A stretch of 64,000 nucleotides of DNA from Spirosoma aureum (lineage in GTDB: Bacteria > Bacteroidota > Bacteroidia > Cytophagales > Spirosomataceae): assembly GCF_011604685.1 (NCBI RefSeq), contig NZ_CP050063.1, positions 310,001 to 374,000 of the forward strand, written 5' to 3'. Of this stretch, positions 43,670-53,248 are shown piece by piece. The notes under the pieces are model-generated. The model ran no database searches. It had not been told where the DNA came from and was given only the letters and a program-made list of their open reading frames with translations. Both the position numbers and the translations under genes were made by a program. Numbering within the stretch: position 1 is the first letter of the stretch; each line of letters begins with the position of its first letter.

Positions 43670-45346
43670 TTAGTTATAAGACGTGGTCTGGGGGTTCCAA
43701 TTAGCCCAGCCTTGCGTCCAATCTGTGGTACCAAAGGCACCAATGAAGGTTTCTTTCGTGAATAAAGCATCAGCTCCTTTACCATCCCAGATGGCGCCCG
43801 TTAGCAACGGTGATCCTGTCTGTGGTAAGAAGTTTGGCGTACCGCTCAGGTTGAACGTTTGAGCGTTCAACAATAGAGTAGCCAGGCTAGCGCTAGGAAT
43901 GATCTGATTCTTATAAGCGGCTGTATTGAAGAACGTTGTCGCCTGAGCGTCGGTGATAGCTTGTGCTCCGCGAACGGGAGTCGTTGAATTAGCAATTACA
44001 ACACCATGCAATTGTAATGCGCCACTCGTTGCATTATCCAGCGTATTGGTCGTTCCTGTCTGAGCATCTAAACGCAGACCTTCTGGATAACCAACCATGA
44101 CCGAATTGAAAATGCTAATGCTCGTATTCCGACGTAGGTGCATCGCCGACTGGTAAGGACCACTACCGCCCGATGTATTTCCGGTTGGTGGTGTGCCACT
44201 CGTCAGGAAGTTACTCATGTTTGCAAAGACTGCAGCCGTTAATGGCAGACCAGCATTAGGACCCGTAGCGGGTGCGCCGGGGTTAAAATTATCCGACTCG
44301 AAACCGTTCGAACCTGACTGGTCAGCTACGTTCGGATCACGGAGTGACAAACCATATTGTACTTTTCCTGAAAAACCCCAGTCAGTATCCCAATCGTCAT
44401 CGAAACCACGGTAAGCAATTAGATATTTAGCATTTACCGTACCACCAAACCATTCGTATGAATCGTCGCCAGAGTAGGAAACCTGAATATGATCCAATGT
44501 GGTACCCGATCCTACGCCATAGAGCGATATACCGTTAATTTCACTGTTAGCCAGCAGAGCGATACCACCGAACTCAACCCGTACATACTGCATCGTACCT
44601 GAATTGTCGGCGGCATCACTAAACGTACCAACCGTTCCTGGAAGACCACCTTCAAATGTGGTTGCACTCGGCTGGTTGATCGGTGCTTTACCGAAGATGG
44701 CAATACCACCCCAGTCACCATAATTGCGTGAACCAGCGGGTTGATTCGATGTGAAAACGATTGGCGCCGAGGCCGTACCTACGGCATTGATTTTAGAGCC
44801 TGGGCGAATGATAAGCGTAGCTCCGCGCTGTTGCCCAGACGGATCATCCGCTTTACCAGCCCCTTTGATGATGGTTCCGGCCTGGATGTTCAGCGTTGAG
44901 TTGTTATCGACAATCACAAAGCCTTTCAACAAATAAATATTATCAGAGGTCCAATTTGTGTTTGCAGTAAGGCTGCCTGTTACAGTCACTACCGTACGGG
45001 CGCTCAGCGAAAATGCCTGCGAACTGGTTGCGGTCTGGCCACCCGTTGTAACCGTAATCGTTCCGTTTTGTGCGCCGGCTGGAACCGTTACTACTAATTG
45101 GGTTGGTGTTGCCGAAACAACTGTAGCCACTGCATTACCCGTGAAGGTTACAGTATTGCTGGCTGGTGTTGAGTTGAACAGTGTTCCTGTAATGGTAATA
45201 GTGCTACTAACTGGAGCCGACGTTGGATTAATGCCTGTGACACTCAACACGGCCGCTGGCTCATCGTCGTTTTTACACGCGGTGAACGTTACTGTAAGCC
45301 CTAACAAAAGCAGCAATGAATACTGCCAGTTTTTGAGAAATTTCAT
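43670..45346 (-). CDS. Surface lipoprotein with IPT/TIG domain and beta-helix
   Basis: This 558-residue protein has a lipoprotein signal (LTVTFTAC, acylated Cys24). An IPT/TIG domain follows (about 35-115, LSVTGINPTSAPVSSTITITG). The remainder is rich in Gly/Asn/Thr, with repeated short strands (GGIAIFGKAPINQPS, VRVEFGGIALL, HIQVSYSGDDSYEWFGG), in keeping with a right-handed parallel beta-helix. No catalytic motif is visible. It lies 47 bases after the TonB receptor, so it is probably the partner that captures the receptor's ligand at the cell surface. Confidence 0.82.
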   Translation of the reverse strand: MKFLKNWQYSLLLLLGLTVTFTACKNDDEPAAVLSVTGINPTSAPVSSTITITGTLFNSTPASNTVTFTGNAVATVVSATPTQLVVTVPAGAQNGTITVTTGGQTATSSQAFSLSARTVVTVTGSLTANTNWTSDNIYLLKGFVIVDNNSTLNIQAGTIIKGAGKADDPSGQQRGATLIIRPGSKINAVGTASAPIVFTSNQPAGSRNYGDWGGIAIFGKAPINQPSATTFEGGLPGTVGTFSDAADNSGTMQYVRVEFGGIALLANSEINGISLYGVGSGTTLDHIQVSYSGDDSYEWFGGTVNAKYLIAYRGFDDDWDTDWGFSGKVQYGLSLRDPNVADQSGSNGFESDNFNPGAPATGPNAGLPLTAAVFANMSNFLTSGTPPTGNTSGGSGPYQSAMHLRRNTSISIFNSVMVGYPEGLRLDAQTGTTNTLDNATSGALQLHGVVIANSTTPVRGAQAITDAQATTFFNTAAYKNQIIPSASLATLLLNAQTFNLSGTPNFLPQTGSPLLTGAIWDGKGADALFTKETFIGAFGTTDWTQGWANWNPQTTSYN

Positions 45347-45393
45347 AATTGATTGGGTTAATTAACTCGTTGATTGTTGGTGATTCGTGTTGG

Positions 45394-48261
45394 TTAAGGG
45401 ATTATTGTTCGACGACCAAATGTGTAAACAGCAGTGAGCGTGTAGTAGCTACCTCGTTTAAACCGACGGATATTCTGATCGGCATTAGCAGTTTGTGAGG
45501 TTACGTCACTACCAATTTTACCGTCACGATTGAAATCCTGAGCAAAACGAACGGGTTGATTTAAGATATCCTGAATACCCAATCGCAATTCGATTTTCTT
45601 GCCAACTTGCTTCGTTACGTTTATGTCAACCACATGGCGTGGCATCTCATAAATCGTCGGATTCTGAATGTTACCAACTGTAAAAATTCGCTGGCCAAAT
45701 ACGTTATACAGAATGTTGCCCTGCCAGCCCGAGTTTGGAGCAGTATAGTAGGCCCCCAGGTTGATCAGGTAAGGCGACTGACCAGCCAGGGGGCGCTCAG
45801 AATCAGTAGCATTTCTGTAGGGATTAATCTGTCCGCTCAAGTCGGGAGCAGTAATAACGTCCCCAACAGTGACCTTACTTTTGATGAGCGATAGATTACC
45901 AACAACCGACAGGTTTTGCAGGAAGAGGCTGGACGAATTTGTGAATCCTTTGCGTACTTCAATTTCGACACCGTAGTTCTGAGCCGACTGGCTATTGAAG
46001 TAGGTATAGGCCAGCGTATTGGTTTGAACCAGCAATAACGCTTCAATCGGATTTTTGAAATGCTTATAGAAACCCGTAACCGAGATCAGTTCATTGGGCG
46101 ATGGGTAAAACTCCCATTTCGCATCGATATTCTGGATTTTTGCGGTCGTTAGTGTGGTATTTCCCTGAATATCGGCCAGCAGATTAAAGTCGTAGTAACG
46201 GAAAGGGGCTAACTCTCTAATTTCCGGACGGTTAACCGACGATGAGTAAGCAAGACGAAGATTTGTCCGTTCGCTTAGCTTGTACGTGAAATTAACGGAA
46301 GGTAGCGGGCTAAAAATTTTGTTCGATGCTAACAGTTTATCGACGCCCTGAACGGTTGCCCGTATACTCTGGTCGTTATACTCACCCCGAAAGCCAACCG
46401 TTAGGTTCGCCTTTGGGCCGAAATAGACATCACCACTGACATAACCCGCTGCATAACTATTGATGCCCCGGTACGAATCCAGATCTCTTGTTCCATCCAG
46501 AATGGTAAAACCACCATTCTCCCCACCCTGGCCATTCACATATTCAGGCGAAAAAGCCGTACCGACACTCCGCTGCCGGGCAGTTAAGGAAGGGGATAAA
46601 TAGCCATAAAAACGAGCGGCATAATCCCGATTTTTGCGTTCGCCATAGACCCCGAACCGAATACGATTGGGTTCACGATCCGTTGGATTACCAAATGTAT
46701 GCTCACCATTAGCAACGGCCGACACGACGTATTCATGTAATTTTGAATAGAAGCGACCTACCTCACTTGGCGTTGGGTCATTGGGAGCTACGATTGTGTA
46801 TGGCCCGGTTGAAGCCAATTGTCGTGTGTAACGAGCCCGTTTCCAGTCTGGCTCCCAACGTCCGGTATACCCGAAGCTACCAACCCAGTTAATCTTAGTC
46901 AGCTCACTGATGGTATGCTCGCCGGCTAACTGTGTCGTTAATATGCTCCGGTTTTCAAACCGCTCCGAGAAACTCTGTACATCGTTGTTGTTGGCGATAT
47001 CCTGCCCCGTACGAATAACGGTTTCGGTTGTACTAAGTTGATTAAAGAGTGTTTTCCACTCTAAATTGAAACCTGGCGAAAAACGAGCTGACCAGTTGTG
47101 TAGGATACCCAAACGAGTGCCACGTGCATAGTTAGCATCATTGTATTGCGATGCGACCGAGTTGGCAACTGTACCATTATCATACAGTTTGAAATCAATG
47201 TTGGCAAACTGGTTTGTAACGGCATAGTTAATGCTGGTCAGGTTACTGACGCGTACATTGCCAATGTCGAACCGGCGCCCGGTATTGAGCGCAAACCGAA
47301 TATCGGGCATTACCGAAACAGTATTCAAACCCCACGTATTCGGTAGTAGTCGCGCATAAGCTGCCCGTTGAGCCGGGTTTAATGCATCAAAGGTCCCAGC
47401 ACTTTTAGGAAAGCTACTTGGGAGCTGCTGGTCGGCACTCCAGAAACCTAATGCATTTAAACCGCCCCGAGAATGAGACTGAACGCCTTGAAAGGTCGTG
47501 TTTGGACGATAACCGACCGTTAAGGCCACATCCGTAAAATTCTGTTCGGGCCTGCGCTTTGTATATATTTTAACGATACCTCCCGCGAAGTCGCCGGGAA
47601 GGTCAGCTGAACCGGATTTAAAGACAATCATCCGGTCGATGATGTTACTAGGCACCAGATCAAACGAGAACGACCGCGTATCTACTTCGGTCGATGGTGT
47701 GATCACATCGTTGATTAACACCGAATTATACCGGGCGGCCAGACCGCGAATCAGTACGAAGCGGTTATCGACAATACTTACACCCGGAACCCGGCGAATG
47801 GCCGCTGCCGCATCGCGATCCTGCGATTTCACGATCTGTTGAGCTGAAATACCAACGGCTATCGGTTTCAGCTGTTTGATTTCGGTGATAACCGCTACTT
47901 CAGTGTTGGTTGCCCGGTTGGCCCGAACCACAACCTCCTGTAAAGATTTACCTTCTTCGTCCAGTTCGGTTTCAATGGCCGTGGTGTTCCCCGACTCAAT
48001 CCGAACATTTGGAATTTCTTTCGTTTGATACGAAATGTAGGAGATAACAACTTTCTGCGTACCAGCGGGAACATTTGCAATGGAAAAACTTCCTTCAACA
48101 TCAGTAGTACCGCCAAGTTGGGTACCGTCAATTCGCACGGTACAGCCGATAAGGGCTTCTTTTGTCTTACTGTCTTTAATGATACCTCTAACGGTACCAG
48201 TCTGCGCCAGAACAGCGGTCGAGAAGAGTGAGAAGAGAATAAGTAATACGTTTCGGTTCAT
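45394..48261 (-). CDS. TonB-dependent receptor
   Basis: This 955-residue outer-membrane protein has a signal peptide ending VLAQ (residue 20). A carboxypeptidase-like domain follows (about 22-108, GTVRGIIKDSKTKEALIGC), then the plug (RRVPGVSIVDNRFVLIRGLAARYN and GDFAGGIVKIYTKRR), then a barrel ending TAVYTFGRRTIIP. It lacks an STN domain, so it is not a FecR-type signaller. It forms an operon with the surface lipoprotein. The promoter has a -7 box (48300-48293) and three 11-bp repeats just upstream that suggest control by a response regulator. The ligand is unknown. Confidence 0.92.
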   Translation of the reverse strand: MNRNVLLILFSLFSTAVLAQTGTVRGIIKDSKTKEALIGCTVRIDGTQLGGTTDVEGSFSIANVPAGTQKVVISYISYQTKEIPNVRIESGNTTAIETELDEEGKSLQEVVVRANRATNTEVAVITEIKQLKPIAVGISAQQIVKSQDRDAAAAIRRVPGVSIVDNRFVLIRGLAARYNSVLINDVITPSTEVDTRSFSFDLVPSNIIDRMIVFKSGSADLPGDFAGGIVKIYTKRRPEQNFTDVALTVGYRPNTTFQGVQSHSRGGLNALGFWSADQQLPSSFPKSAGTFDALNPAQRAAYARLLPNTWGLNTVSVMPDIRFALNTGRRFDIGNVRVSNLTSINYAVTNQFANIDFKLYDNGTVANSVASQYNDANYARGTRLGILHNWSARFSPGFNLEWKTLFNQLSTTETVIRTGQDIANNNDVQSFSERFENRSILTTQLAGEHTISELTKINWVGSFGYTGRWEPDWKRARYTRQLASTGPYTIVAPNDPTPSEVGRFYSKLHEYVVSAVANGEHTFGNPTDREPNRIRFGVYGERKNRDYAARFYGYLSPSLTARQRSVGTAFSPEYVNGQGGENGGFTILDGTRDLDSYRGINSYAAGYVSGDVYFGPKANLTVGFRGEYNDQSIRATVQGVDKLLASNKIFSPLPSVNFTYKLSERTNLRLAYSSSVNRPEIRELAPFRYYDFNLLADIQGNTTLTTAKIQNIDAKWEFYPSPNELISVTGFYKHFKNPIEALLLVQTNTLAYTYFNSQSAQNYGVEIEVRKGFTNSSSLFLQNLSVVGNLSLIKSKVTVGDVITAPDLSGQINPYRNATDSERPLAGQSPYLINLGAYYTAPNSGWQGNILYNVFGQRIFTVGNIQNPTIYEMPRHVVDINVTKQVGKKIELRLGIQDILNQPVRFAQDFNRDGKIGSDVTSQTANADQNIRRFKRGSYYTLTAVYTFGRRTIIP

Positions 48262-48292
48262 ATTGGTAGATTGGAGTCGCTTTTAAGCGTCG

Positions 48293-48300
48293 CAAAGCTA
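48293..48300 (-). promoter_or_regulatory. -7 box of the TonB receptor operon
   Basis: TAGCTTTG on the minus strand matches TAnnTTTG; a TTG at 48321-48319 lies 18-19 bases upstream, inside the 11-bp repeat array. Confidence 0.6.
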
Positions 48301-48305
48301 CCAGT

Positions 48306-48338
48306 CCAATATTACGCCAACGTTACCCCAATGTTACG
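48306..48338 (-). promoter_or_regulatory. Three head-to-tail 11-bp repeats at the receptor promoter
   Basis: On the plus strand ccaatattacg, ccaacgttacc and ccaatgttacg occupy 48306-48316, 48317-48327 and 48328-48338 with no gaps. On the minus strand the consensus is CGTAAyrTTGG. An 11-bp spacing puts each copy on the same face of the helix, as in PhoB/OmpR-type binding arrays. The array overlaps the -33 region. Confidence 0.65.
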
Positions 48339-48474
48339 CTTGGATTATATTTGCCAAAATCCATAACTTACTAAAAATCAATATTTTACAAAACATCATT
48401 AGAACTGATTTTAATTCTGTTCCAACCCTGAAAGAGTCTATACAATTTGGTTAAAATCAGCATCCTAATCGAAC

Positions 48475-49905
48475 TTATTCGGCTACGCCATTAAACATCT
48501 TTCCCTGCCTTCTGGCGTTATCAGGAGTGAACTCCCAAAATCCATTCACAAAATAGTACAAAATTTCGTTGTCTTTCATCAACAGGAACGTTGGAATCTG
48601 ATCGACCTGTAACGGCTGTGCAGGCAAATCACCGGCATATAGGATATGAACCGGCTGATCATGAAAGCTATTTTCAGGCAACTGACGCACCTTAAACGCA
48701 ACGATACCCTGATTCCGCAGCGCGGGTAAATCTAATTGAGCGATTCCATCAACCGAGTCAAGCGTATCCGTGTAAATATGAGCAGGGGTCAACGTTAAAC
48801 CGGTCGCATCGATTTCCTCCAATCCATAAAAAATAGAAAGGTCACCGATATCATCGATCACACTTTTATAGCGAAACCCTCCATCCTCTGAATTGACCTC
48901 AATTTGCCTGATGCCTACATCGATCGTTATAGAATGGCCTTCGCGAATAACCGTTGCATTCCGTATCAGTACATCGAAAAGTAGAGGGCCATTTTCGGGA
49001 ATAGCCTGATAATCGGCCGGATTGTCTCGTTTATACGACCCATCGGCAATAGCTACCAGTGCCGTTAGAATGGCAACAAAGTTCAGGCGCCGGATTGTCA
49101 TTTTCTCTACGTCGCCTTTGAAGCCCCCCGACTCAATCAAAACCAAGGTTGTCCCCCACTTCTGTATATTGTCGCCAAACGCCCTCGGCTCAAACTCGTC
49201 GTCGAAACGTCCGACCTGTTCCGGGATAAATTGCTGCAAAACCCGGTTCATGCCTACGATGAGTTGCATTGATCGTTCGCGTACCTCATTAATGTTCCGG
49301 TCTTCATCGTAAGCGGTTGCCAGAAAGGACATTACGGCCTGCTTTCCGGTATTGCCCACGCTATAGCGCGGATTTTGGTCGTGGAGATTGAAGCCAACCA
49401 ACGGCTGCAATGTCTGTTGTAACTTTTTGAGCAGCGCACCCTCCGGCGTTTGGAGCCGTAGCGCATCCCGATTCATGTCAATGTCTGTTGCGGTTCGGCG
49501 CTGAAATCGTTCGGCCCCATCCGGATTGAGCATCGGCACAAAATACAGCGTTGTGTGGGTAAGAATCGACTGCCGGAGCGCATCAAATTCATCGTTACTA
49601 GCTTTCAGGAAGTTAAAAATATCGAACAGCGCCATAGTCGCCGTGGCTTCGTCGCCGTGCATTTGCGACCAGAACAGAATCTTGTTTGGCCCTGTTCCGG
49701 CCTTAACCTGATAAATTGCCCGTTTCTCAAGCGATTCGCCGATCTGACTGACTTCGAAGGGGTTCTGCCGATCCAGCGCATTTACTAACGGGACAATATC
49801 TTTGTGCTTGAATCGACGTACAGTGAAGGTCTTTTCTTTATACGTCTCGTGCGCGTCATGGAGCCGACGCGCGACATTCTGAGCTTGTGAATCAGTTGAA
49901 ATCAT
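48475..49905 (-). CDS. M14-family zinc carboxypeptidase
   Basis: This 476-residue protein has the zinc ligands His83 and Glu86 in QMHGDEAT, His175 in FNLHDQN, the DMNRD substrate-binding segment (about 143-147) and the catalytic Glu258 in LIESGGF. No signal peptide is visible at either end, so it is probably cytoplasmic. The last 150 residues are a separate beta-rich domain of unknown role. Peptide or modified-peptide tails are the likely substrate. Confidence 0.88.
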   Translation of the reverse strand: MISTDSQAQNVARRLHDAHETYKEKTFTVRRFKHKDIVPLVNALDRQNPFEVSQIGESLEKRAIYQVKAGTGPNKILFWSQMHGDEATATMALFDIFNFLKASNDEFDALRQSILTHTTLYFVPMLNPDGAERFQRRTATDIDMNRDALRLQTPEGALLKKLQQTLQPLVGFNLHDQNPRYSVGNTGKQAVMSFLATAYDEDRNINEVRERSMQLIVGMNRVLQQFIPEQVGRFDDEFEPRAFGDNIQKWGTTLVLIESGGFKGDVEKMTIRRLNFVAILTALVAIADGSYKRDNPADYQAIPENGPLLFDVLIRNATVIREGHSITIDVGIRQIEVNSEDGGFRYKSVIDDIGDLSIFYGLEEIDATGLTLTPAHIYTDTLDSVDGIAQLDLPALRNQGIVAFKVRQLPENSFHDQPVHILYAGDLPAQPLQVDQIPTFLLMKDNEILYYFVNGFWEFTPDNARRQGKMFNGVAE

Positions 49906-50005
49906 CCGCAGTAATACTAGAAATGCAGATGCAGTAAGCTGAATAGCTAGTTAACCGATACGGCTAAAAGCCTATTCATATCAATACATCCGTATTTCAG
50001 GCAAT

Positions 50006-50395
50006 TTATAGTTTCTGTCCAATCAATAAACCTCCCATCGACGCCAGGAGACATAGAATTACATTTAACATAATGTTGAGTAAAGCGACACCCGTCCGGC
50101 CATTTTGCAACAAAACGACAGTATCGAAACTAAAACTTGAAAACGTACTAAGGCCTCCGCAAAAACCGACCCCAATAAGCAGGCGAGCCTCTTCGCCGGT
50201 TGTCCTCACCAATCCCCAACCAACCACTGCGCCCAGAATAGCGCTAGCCACAATGTTTACGATCAGAATAGCGGTTGGAAACGGGAAGCCCAATAAGGTG
50301 GAGGCAATAAATCGCCCGGCAAGATAGCGAGCCAGACTTCCTGCGCCACCACCCGCGAAGACCAGCACATAAGGGTGAGTCAGCAAGGTTCTCAT
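50006..50395 (-). CDS. crcB: Fluoride ion channel
   Basis: This 129-residue protein has four membrane helices. GGGAGSLARYLAG, NIVASAILGAV and GFCGGLSTFSSFSFD are the CrcB/Fluc signature; the last holds the Phe box and the central Na site. It works as a dual-topology dimer to expel fluoride. I found no fluoride riboswitch in the short upstream gap. A -7 box TAAGTTTG at 50408-50401 (minus) ends five bases before the ATG, suggesting a leaderless message. Confidence 0.95.
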   Translation of the reverse strand: MRTLLTHPYVLVFAGGGAGSLARYLAGRFIASTLLGFPFPTAILIVNIVASAILGAVVGWGLVRTTGEEARLLIGVGFCGGLSTFSSFSFDTVVLLQNGRTGVALLNIMLNVILCLLASMGGLLIGQKL

Positions 50396-50400
50396 GTGGA

Positions 50401-50408
50401 CAAACTTA
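50401..50408 (-). promoter_or_regulatory. -7 box of crcB
   Basis: TAAGTTTG on the minus strand matches TAnnTTTG; a TTTG lies 23 bases upstream. It is five bases from the ATG, so either the message is leaderless or this is chance. Confidence 0.4.
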
Positions 50409-50544
50409 CGAAAAAACGCCTATGCGATCAGGCCAAACTCGTGCGAGCAGCCCCAATAAGCCTTTTTTTTGCTATCATTGTAAGATAACCCACTCCAGCA
50501 CGGTCTGCCGTTGCAGACCCAGCACCTCGTTGCTCCGCCTTCCT

Positions 50545-51849
50545 ATGGCTCAGAACCAACTTAAAAAACTCTTAGGCGTCGGCTTCGGCGTGGCCGTAAC
50601 CATCGGCGGTACGGTTGGCACCGGCATTTTACGCAAACCCGGCCCGATTGCGCAGGATATTGGTAACCCTACGCTTATTATTGTCGTTTGGCTGGCGGTT
50701 GGCTTATACGCCCTGATTGGATCACTGTCTGTCATGGAGCTGGGAACCATGCTCCCTAAAGCCGGCGCCTGGTACGTATACGCCCGACGAGCCTTTGGCA
50801 ACTACGCCGGTTTCATTATCGGCATAAGTAGCTGGCTCGGCAGTGTGTCGGCTATGGCTTTCGGCGCTGCTGTTATGAGTGAATATACGGGATTGCTCTC
50901 ACCTTCGCTCGTTCCCTATCAGAAAGCCATAGCCATTGGCATTTTGGTTGCCTTTGTGGCCTTTCATTCGATCGGCGTTCGATTGGCCAGTCGCGCGCAG
51001 GAGGTCATGAGTGTCTTGAAAGCGGTTGGACTTCTGGCTTTTGTGGTAGTTTGCTTTGTTATAACCCCTGACAAACCCGTAGCCATTTCAGCCGATGCAA
51101 TCCGGCCGGTGGCCGAGGGTGGCGTTTGGCTCGGTATTCTGGCCGCTTTGCAATCTGTCTTCTATACGTATGACGGGTGGCACACAGCCGCTTACTTCAC
51201 CGAAGAAGACGTAGACCCAAGCCGTAACCTGCCGCGTTCCATGATTAGTGGTGTCTTGCTGATCATTGGCATTTATATTCTGGTCAATCTGGCACTGCTG
51301 TATATTCTGCCCGTATCGGCGCTGGCAGGGTCGAAGCTCCCGGCTGCCGATGCCGTTCAGGTGCTGTTTGGGCCAGGCAGCGCACAGGTCGTTACGTTCC
51401 TGCTGATGATTTCAATTATGGGTATTATCAACGCCCAGATTATGTTTAACCCGCGGGTTATTTTTGCGATGGGCCGCGATGGATTATTTTTCCCTTTTGT
51501 TACGCAAGTCAATGAGGGAGGTACGCCCCTCAACGCGACAATCCTGACCGCAGTAACCTCTATTATACTGATTCTAACCAACACGTATAGTAAACTGTCG
51601 GATATCGCTACGTTTTTCTTCGTGTTATGTTATGCGTCGAGTTTTGCCGCACTGATCCGTTTGCGGAAAACAGAGCCGGAACTTCCCCGACCCGTGCGGG
51701 CCTGGGGCTATCCCTTCACTACCTGGTCACTCCTTGTTGCTTCGCTGGCTTTTCTGGCAGGCGTTGTCATCGGTGATTTTTCCAGTAGCCTGTATGCCAT
51801 TGGTTTCATTGCGGTTAGTTACCCGGCTTATTTGTTGATAAAGAAATAA
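50545..51849 (+). CDS. APC-superfamily amino-acid permease
   Basis: The ATG at 50545 (MAQNQLKKLLGVGFGVAV) gives 434 residues and about twelve membrane helices; an upstream ATG at 50422 would add 41 Cys/Arg-rich residues that fit no transporter. The first helix has GGTVGTGILRKPG, the broken-helix substrate site of the APC fold. Other features are GWHTAAYFTEEDVDPSRNLPR and the C-terminal YPFTTWSLL. It carries amino acids or polyamines with a proton or by exchange. It is divergent from crcB and stands alone. Confidence 0.9.
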   Translation: MAQNQLKKLLGVGFGVAVTIGGTVGTGILRKPGPIAQDIGNPTLIIVVWLAVGLYALIGSLSVMELGTMLPKAGAWYVYARRAFGNYAGFIIGISSWLGSVSAMAFGAAVMSEYTGLLSPSLVPYQKAIAIGILVAFVAFHSIGVRLASRAQEVMSVLKAVGLLAFVVVCFVITPDKPVAISADAIRPVAEGGVWLGILAALQSVFYTYDGWHTAAYFTEEDVDPSRNLPRSMISGVLLIIGIYILVNLALLYILPVSALAGSKLPAADAVQVLFGPGSAQVVTFLLMISIMGIINAQIMFNPRVIFAMGRDGLFFPFVTQVNEGGTPLNATILTAVTSIILILTNTYSKLSDIATFFFVLCYASSFAALIRLRKTEPELPRPVRAWGYPFTTWSLLVASLAFLAGVVIGDFSSSLYAIGFIAVSYPAYLLIKK

Positions 51850-51897
51850 CATCCTGAAAATCAACCAACAAGGCATTAACACGCTCCTGATTAGATT

Positions 51898-53181
51898 TTA
51901 AAAATTTTGGTGAATCTCTTTTACTAATTCTGCCGTCCGCCGACGCATTTCACTAACGGGCTGTGTGAAATTGTTATGCATGATGCTAAAATAAAGCACC
52001 TTATTACGCTTCGTCAACACATAACCGCTCAGGTTATAGACCCCGCTCATGGAACCCGATTTGGCAAAAATATAGGGTTTATCGGCAGAAGGAATTGAAC
52101 GCAATGTACCCGACTGACCCGCTGCTGGCAACAGCGCGAATAATCGCTTCTGCGGTACTTTCTGGGCAATTTTTTTCAGTAGGTCGATGAGCACATTGGG
52201 TGTAAAAAGATTATACCGTGATAAACCAGAACCGTCGACCCATTTGGCCGAAGCAGCTGGATAACGTAGGCTATCGGCCGTGCGTTGTAGCTCGGTAATT
52301 GGCTCAAGCATAGCCACAGTTCGTTCGGCAGAAGCCATAAACAGCACTTGCTCAGCAAACTGATTATCGCTCACCTGAAGCATCCGTTTGTAAAGCGAAT
52401 CGGTTGGCGTGCCGCGCACCAGCCGGGCATCTGCTGTTACGGGCAGATGTACGATTCCTACCGGACGATGCAATGTATCGGCCAATAATTGGGCGACCAG
52501 TTCCGGCACCCATCGAAATGGCACATCCTGTCGTGTAGGCCGATCGCTATCCGGGCGCACAAACTGATTGTTGAATTCATTTCGACGTAAGCCCGGTCTG
52601 GCATTATTGACAACCCGAATACTATCAGCAAACCGGCGGGGGCTAACCTTTTTATTGGCCGACCGAACAACATTACCGTAAATGGGTAGTGGGGCCAATT
52701 CGGGTGAATAATCATCGTTATAATCGTCCCAGGACCAGCCCGATCCGAAACGCGGACCCGTGTAGTTTGCCGGTGAGAAATATAATCGCTCCGGACGATT
52801 GCGTAAAAAGGCCAGTAGGGTTGTGTCTGACAAATCGGGATGGAGAAGCAGGGGATTACCCGTTCCCCAAAAAATCAGCGAATCGCCCTGAGCAGCATTA
52901 GGCCGAATGGTGTAGCGAAACGCCGGTAATGAATCACGCAACGAAAGTAATCCAGCATAAAAACTAAACAACTTGGTGTTCGACGCGGGCGTGAATGGTT
53001 TATCGGCGTTGTACTGAATCAACGTCCGTTGTCGTATCGGGTCGTAGAGGGCAACGCCGGTAAAATGATCGATATACGTCGATTTTTTTTGCAGATCGCG
53101 GGTGATGCGATGAGCTGGGGAGCAAGCGACTTGCAGTCCAACGATAAGCAGAAACAGGGCTATTGTCTTCAGTATGTTCAT
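51898..53181 (-). CDS. dacB: PBP4-class D-Ala-D-Ala carboxypeptidase/endopeptidase, lipoprotein
   Basis: This 427-residue serine peptidase (S13) has a lipobox (GLQVAC, Cys20). The three active-site motifs are SNTK (Ser67), SDN in LQVSDNQFAEQ, and KSGS in IFAKSGSMSG. It trims or opens peptidoglycan cross-links in the periplasm. It is somewhat shorter than E. coli PBP4 because the inserted domain between motifs I and II is reduced, as in other Bacteroidota forms. Confidence 0.9.
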   Translation of the reverse strand: MNILKTIALFLLIVGLQVACSPAHRITRDLQKKSTYIDHFTGVALYDPIRQRTLIQYNADKPFTPASNTKLFSFYAGLLSLRDSLPAFRYTIRPNAAQGDSLIFWGTGNPLLLHPDLSDTTLLAFLRNRPERLYFSPANYTGPRFGSGWSWDDYNDDYSPELAPLPIYGNVVRSANKKVSPRRFADSIRVVNNARPGLRRNEFNNQFVRPDSDRPTRQDVPFRWVPELVAQLLADTLHRPVGIVHLPVTADARLVRGTPTDSLYKRMLQVSDNQFAEQVLFMASAERTVAMLEPITELQRTADSLRYPAASAKWVDGSGLSRYNLFTPNVLIDLLKKIAQKVPQKRLFALLPAAGQSGTLRSIPSADKPYIFAKSGSMSGVYNLSGYVLTKRNKVLYFSIMHNNFTQPVSEMRRRTAELVKEIHQNF

Positions 53182-53248
53182 TGATTTACAGTATCCGGGC
53201 CATAAGTTAGGTGATACAACCCAAGACCGAATACTGTAAACCTACAAA

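Noticed and set aside
50396..50470. Fluoride riboswitch upstream of crcB
   Set aside because: The conserved pseudoknot segments are not visible in the short gap and the -7 box lies almost on the ATG.
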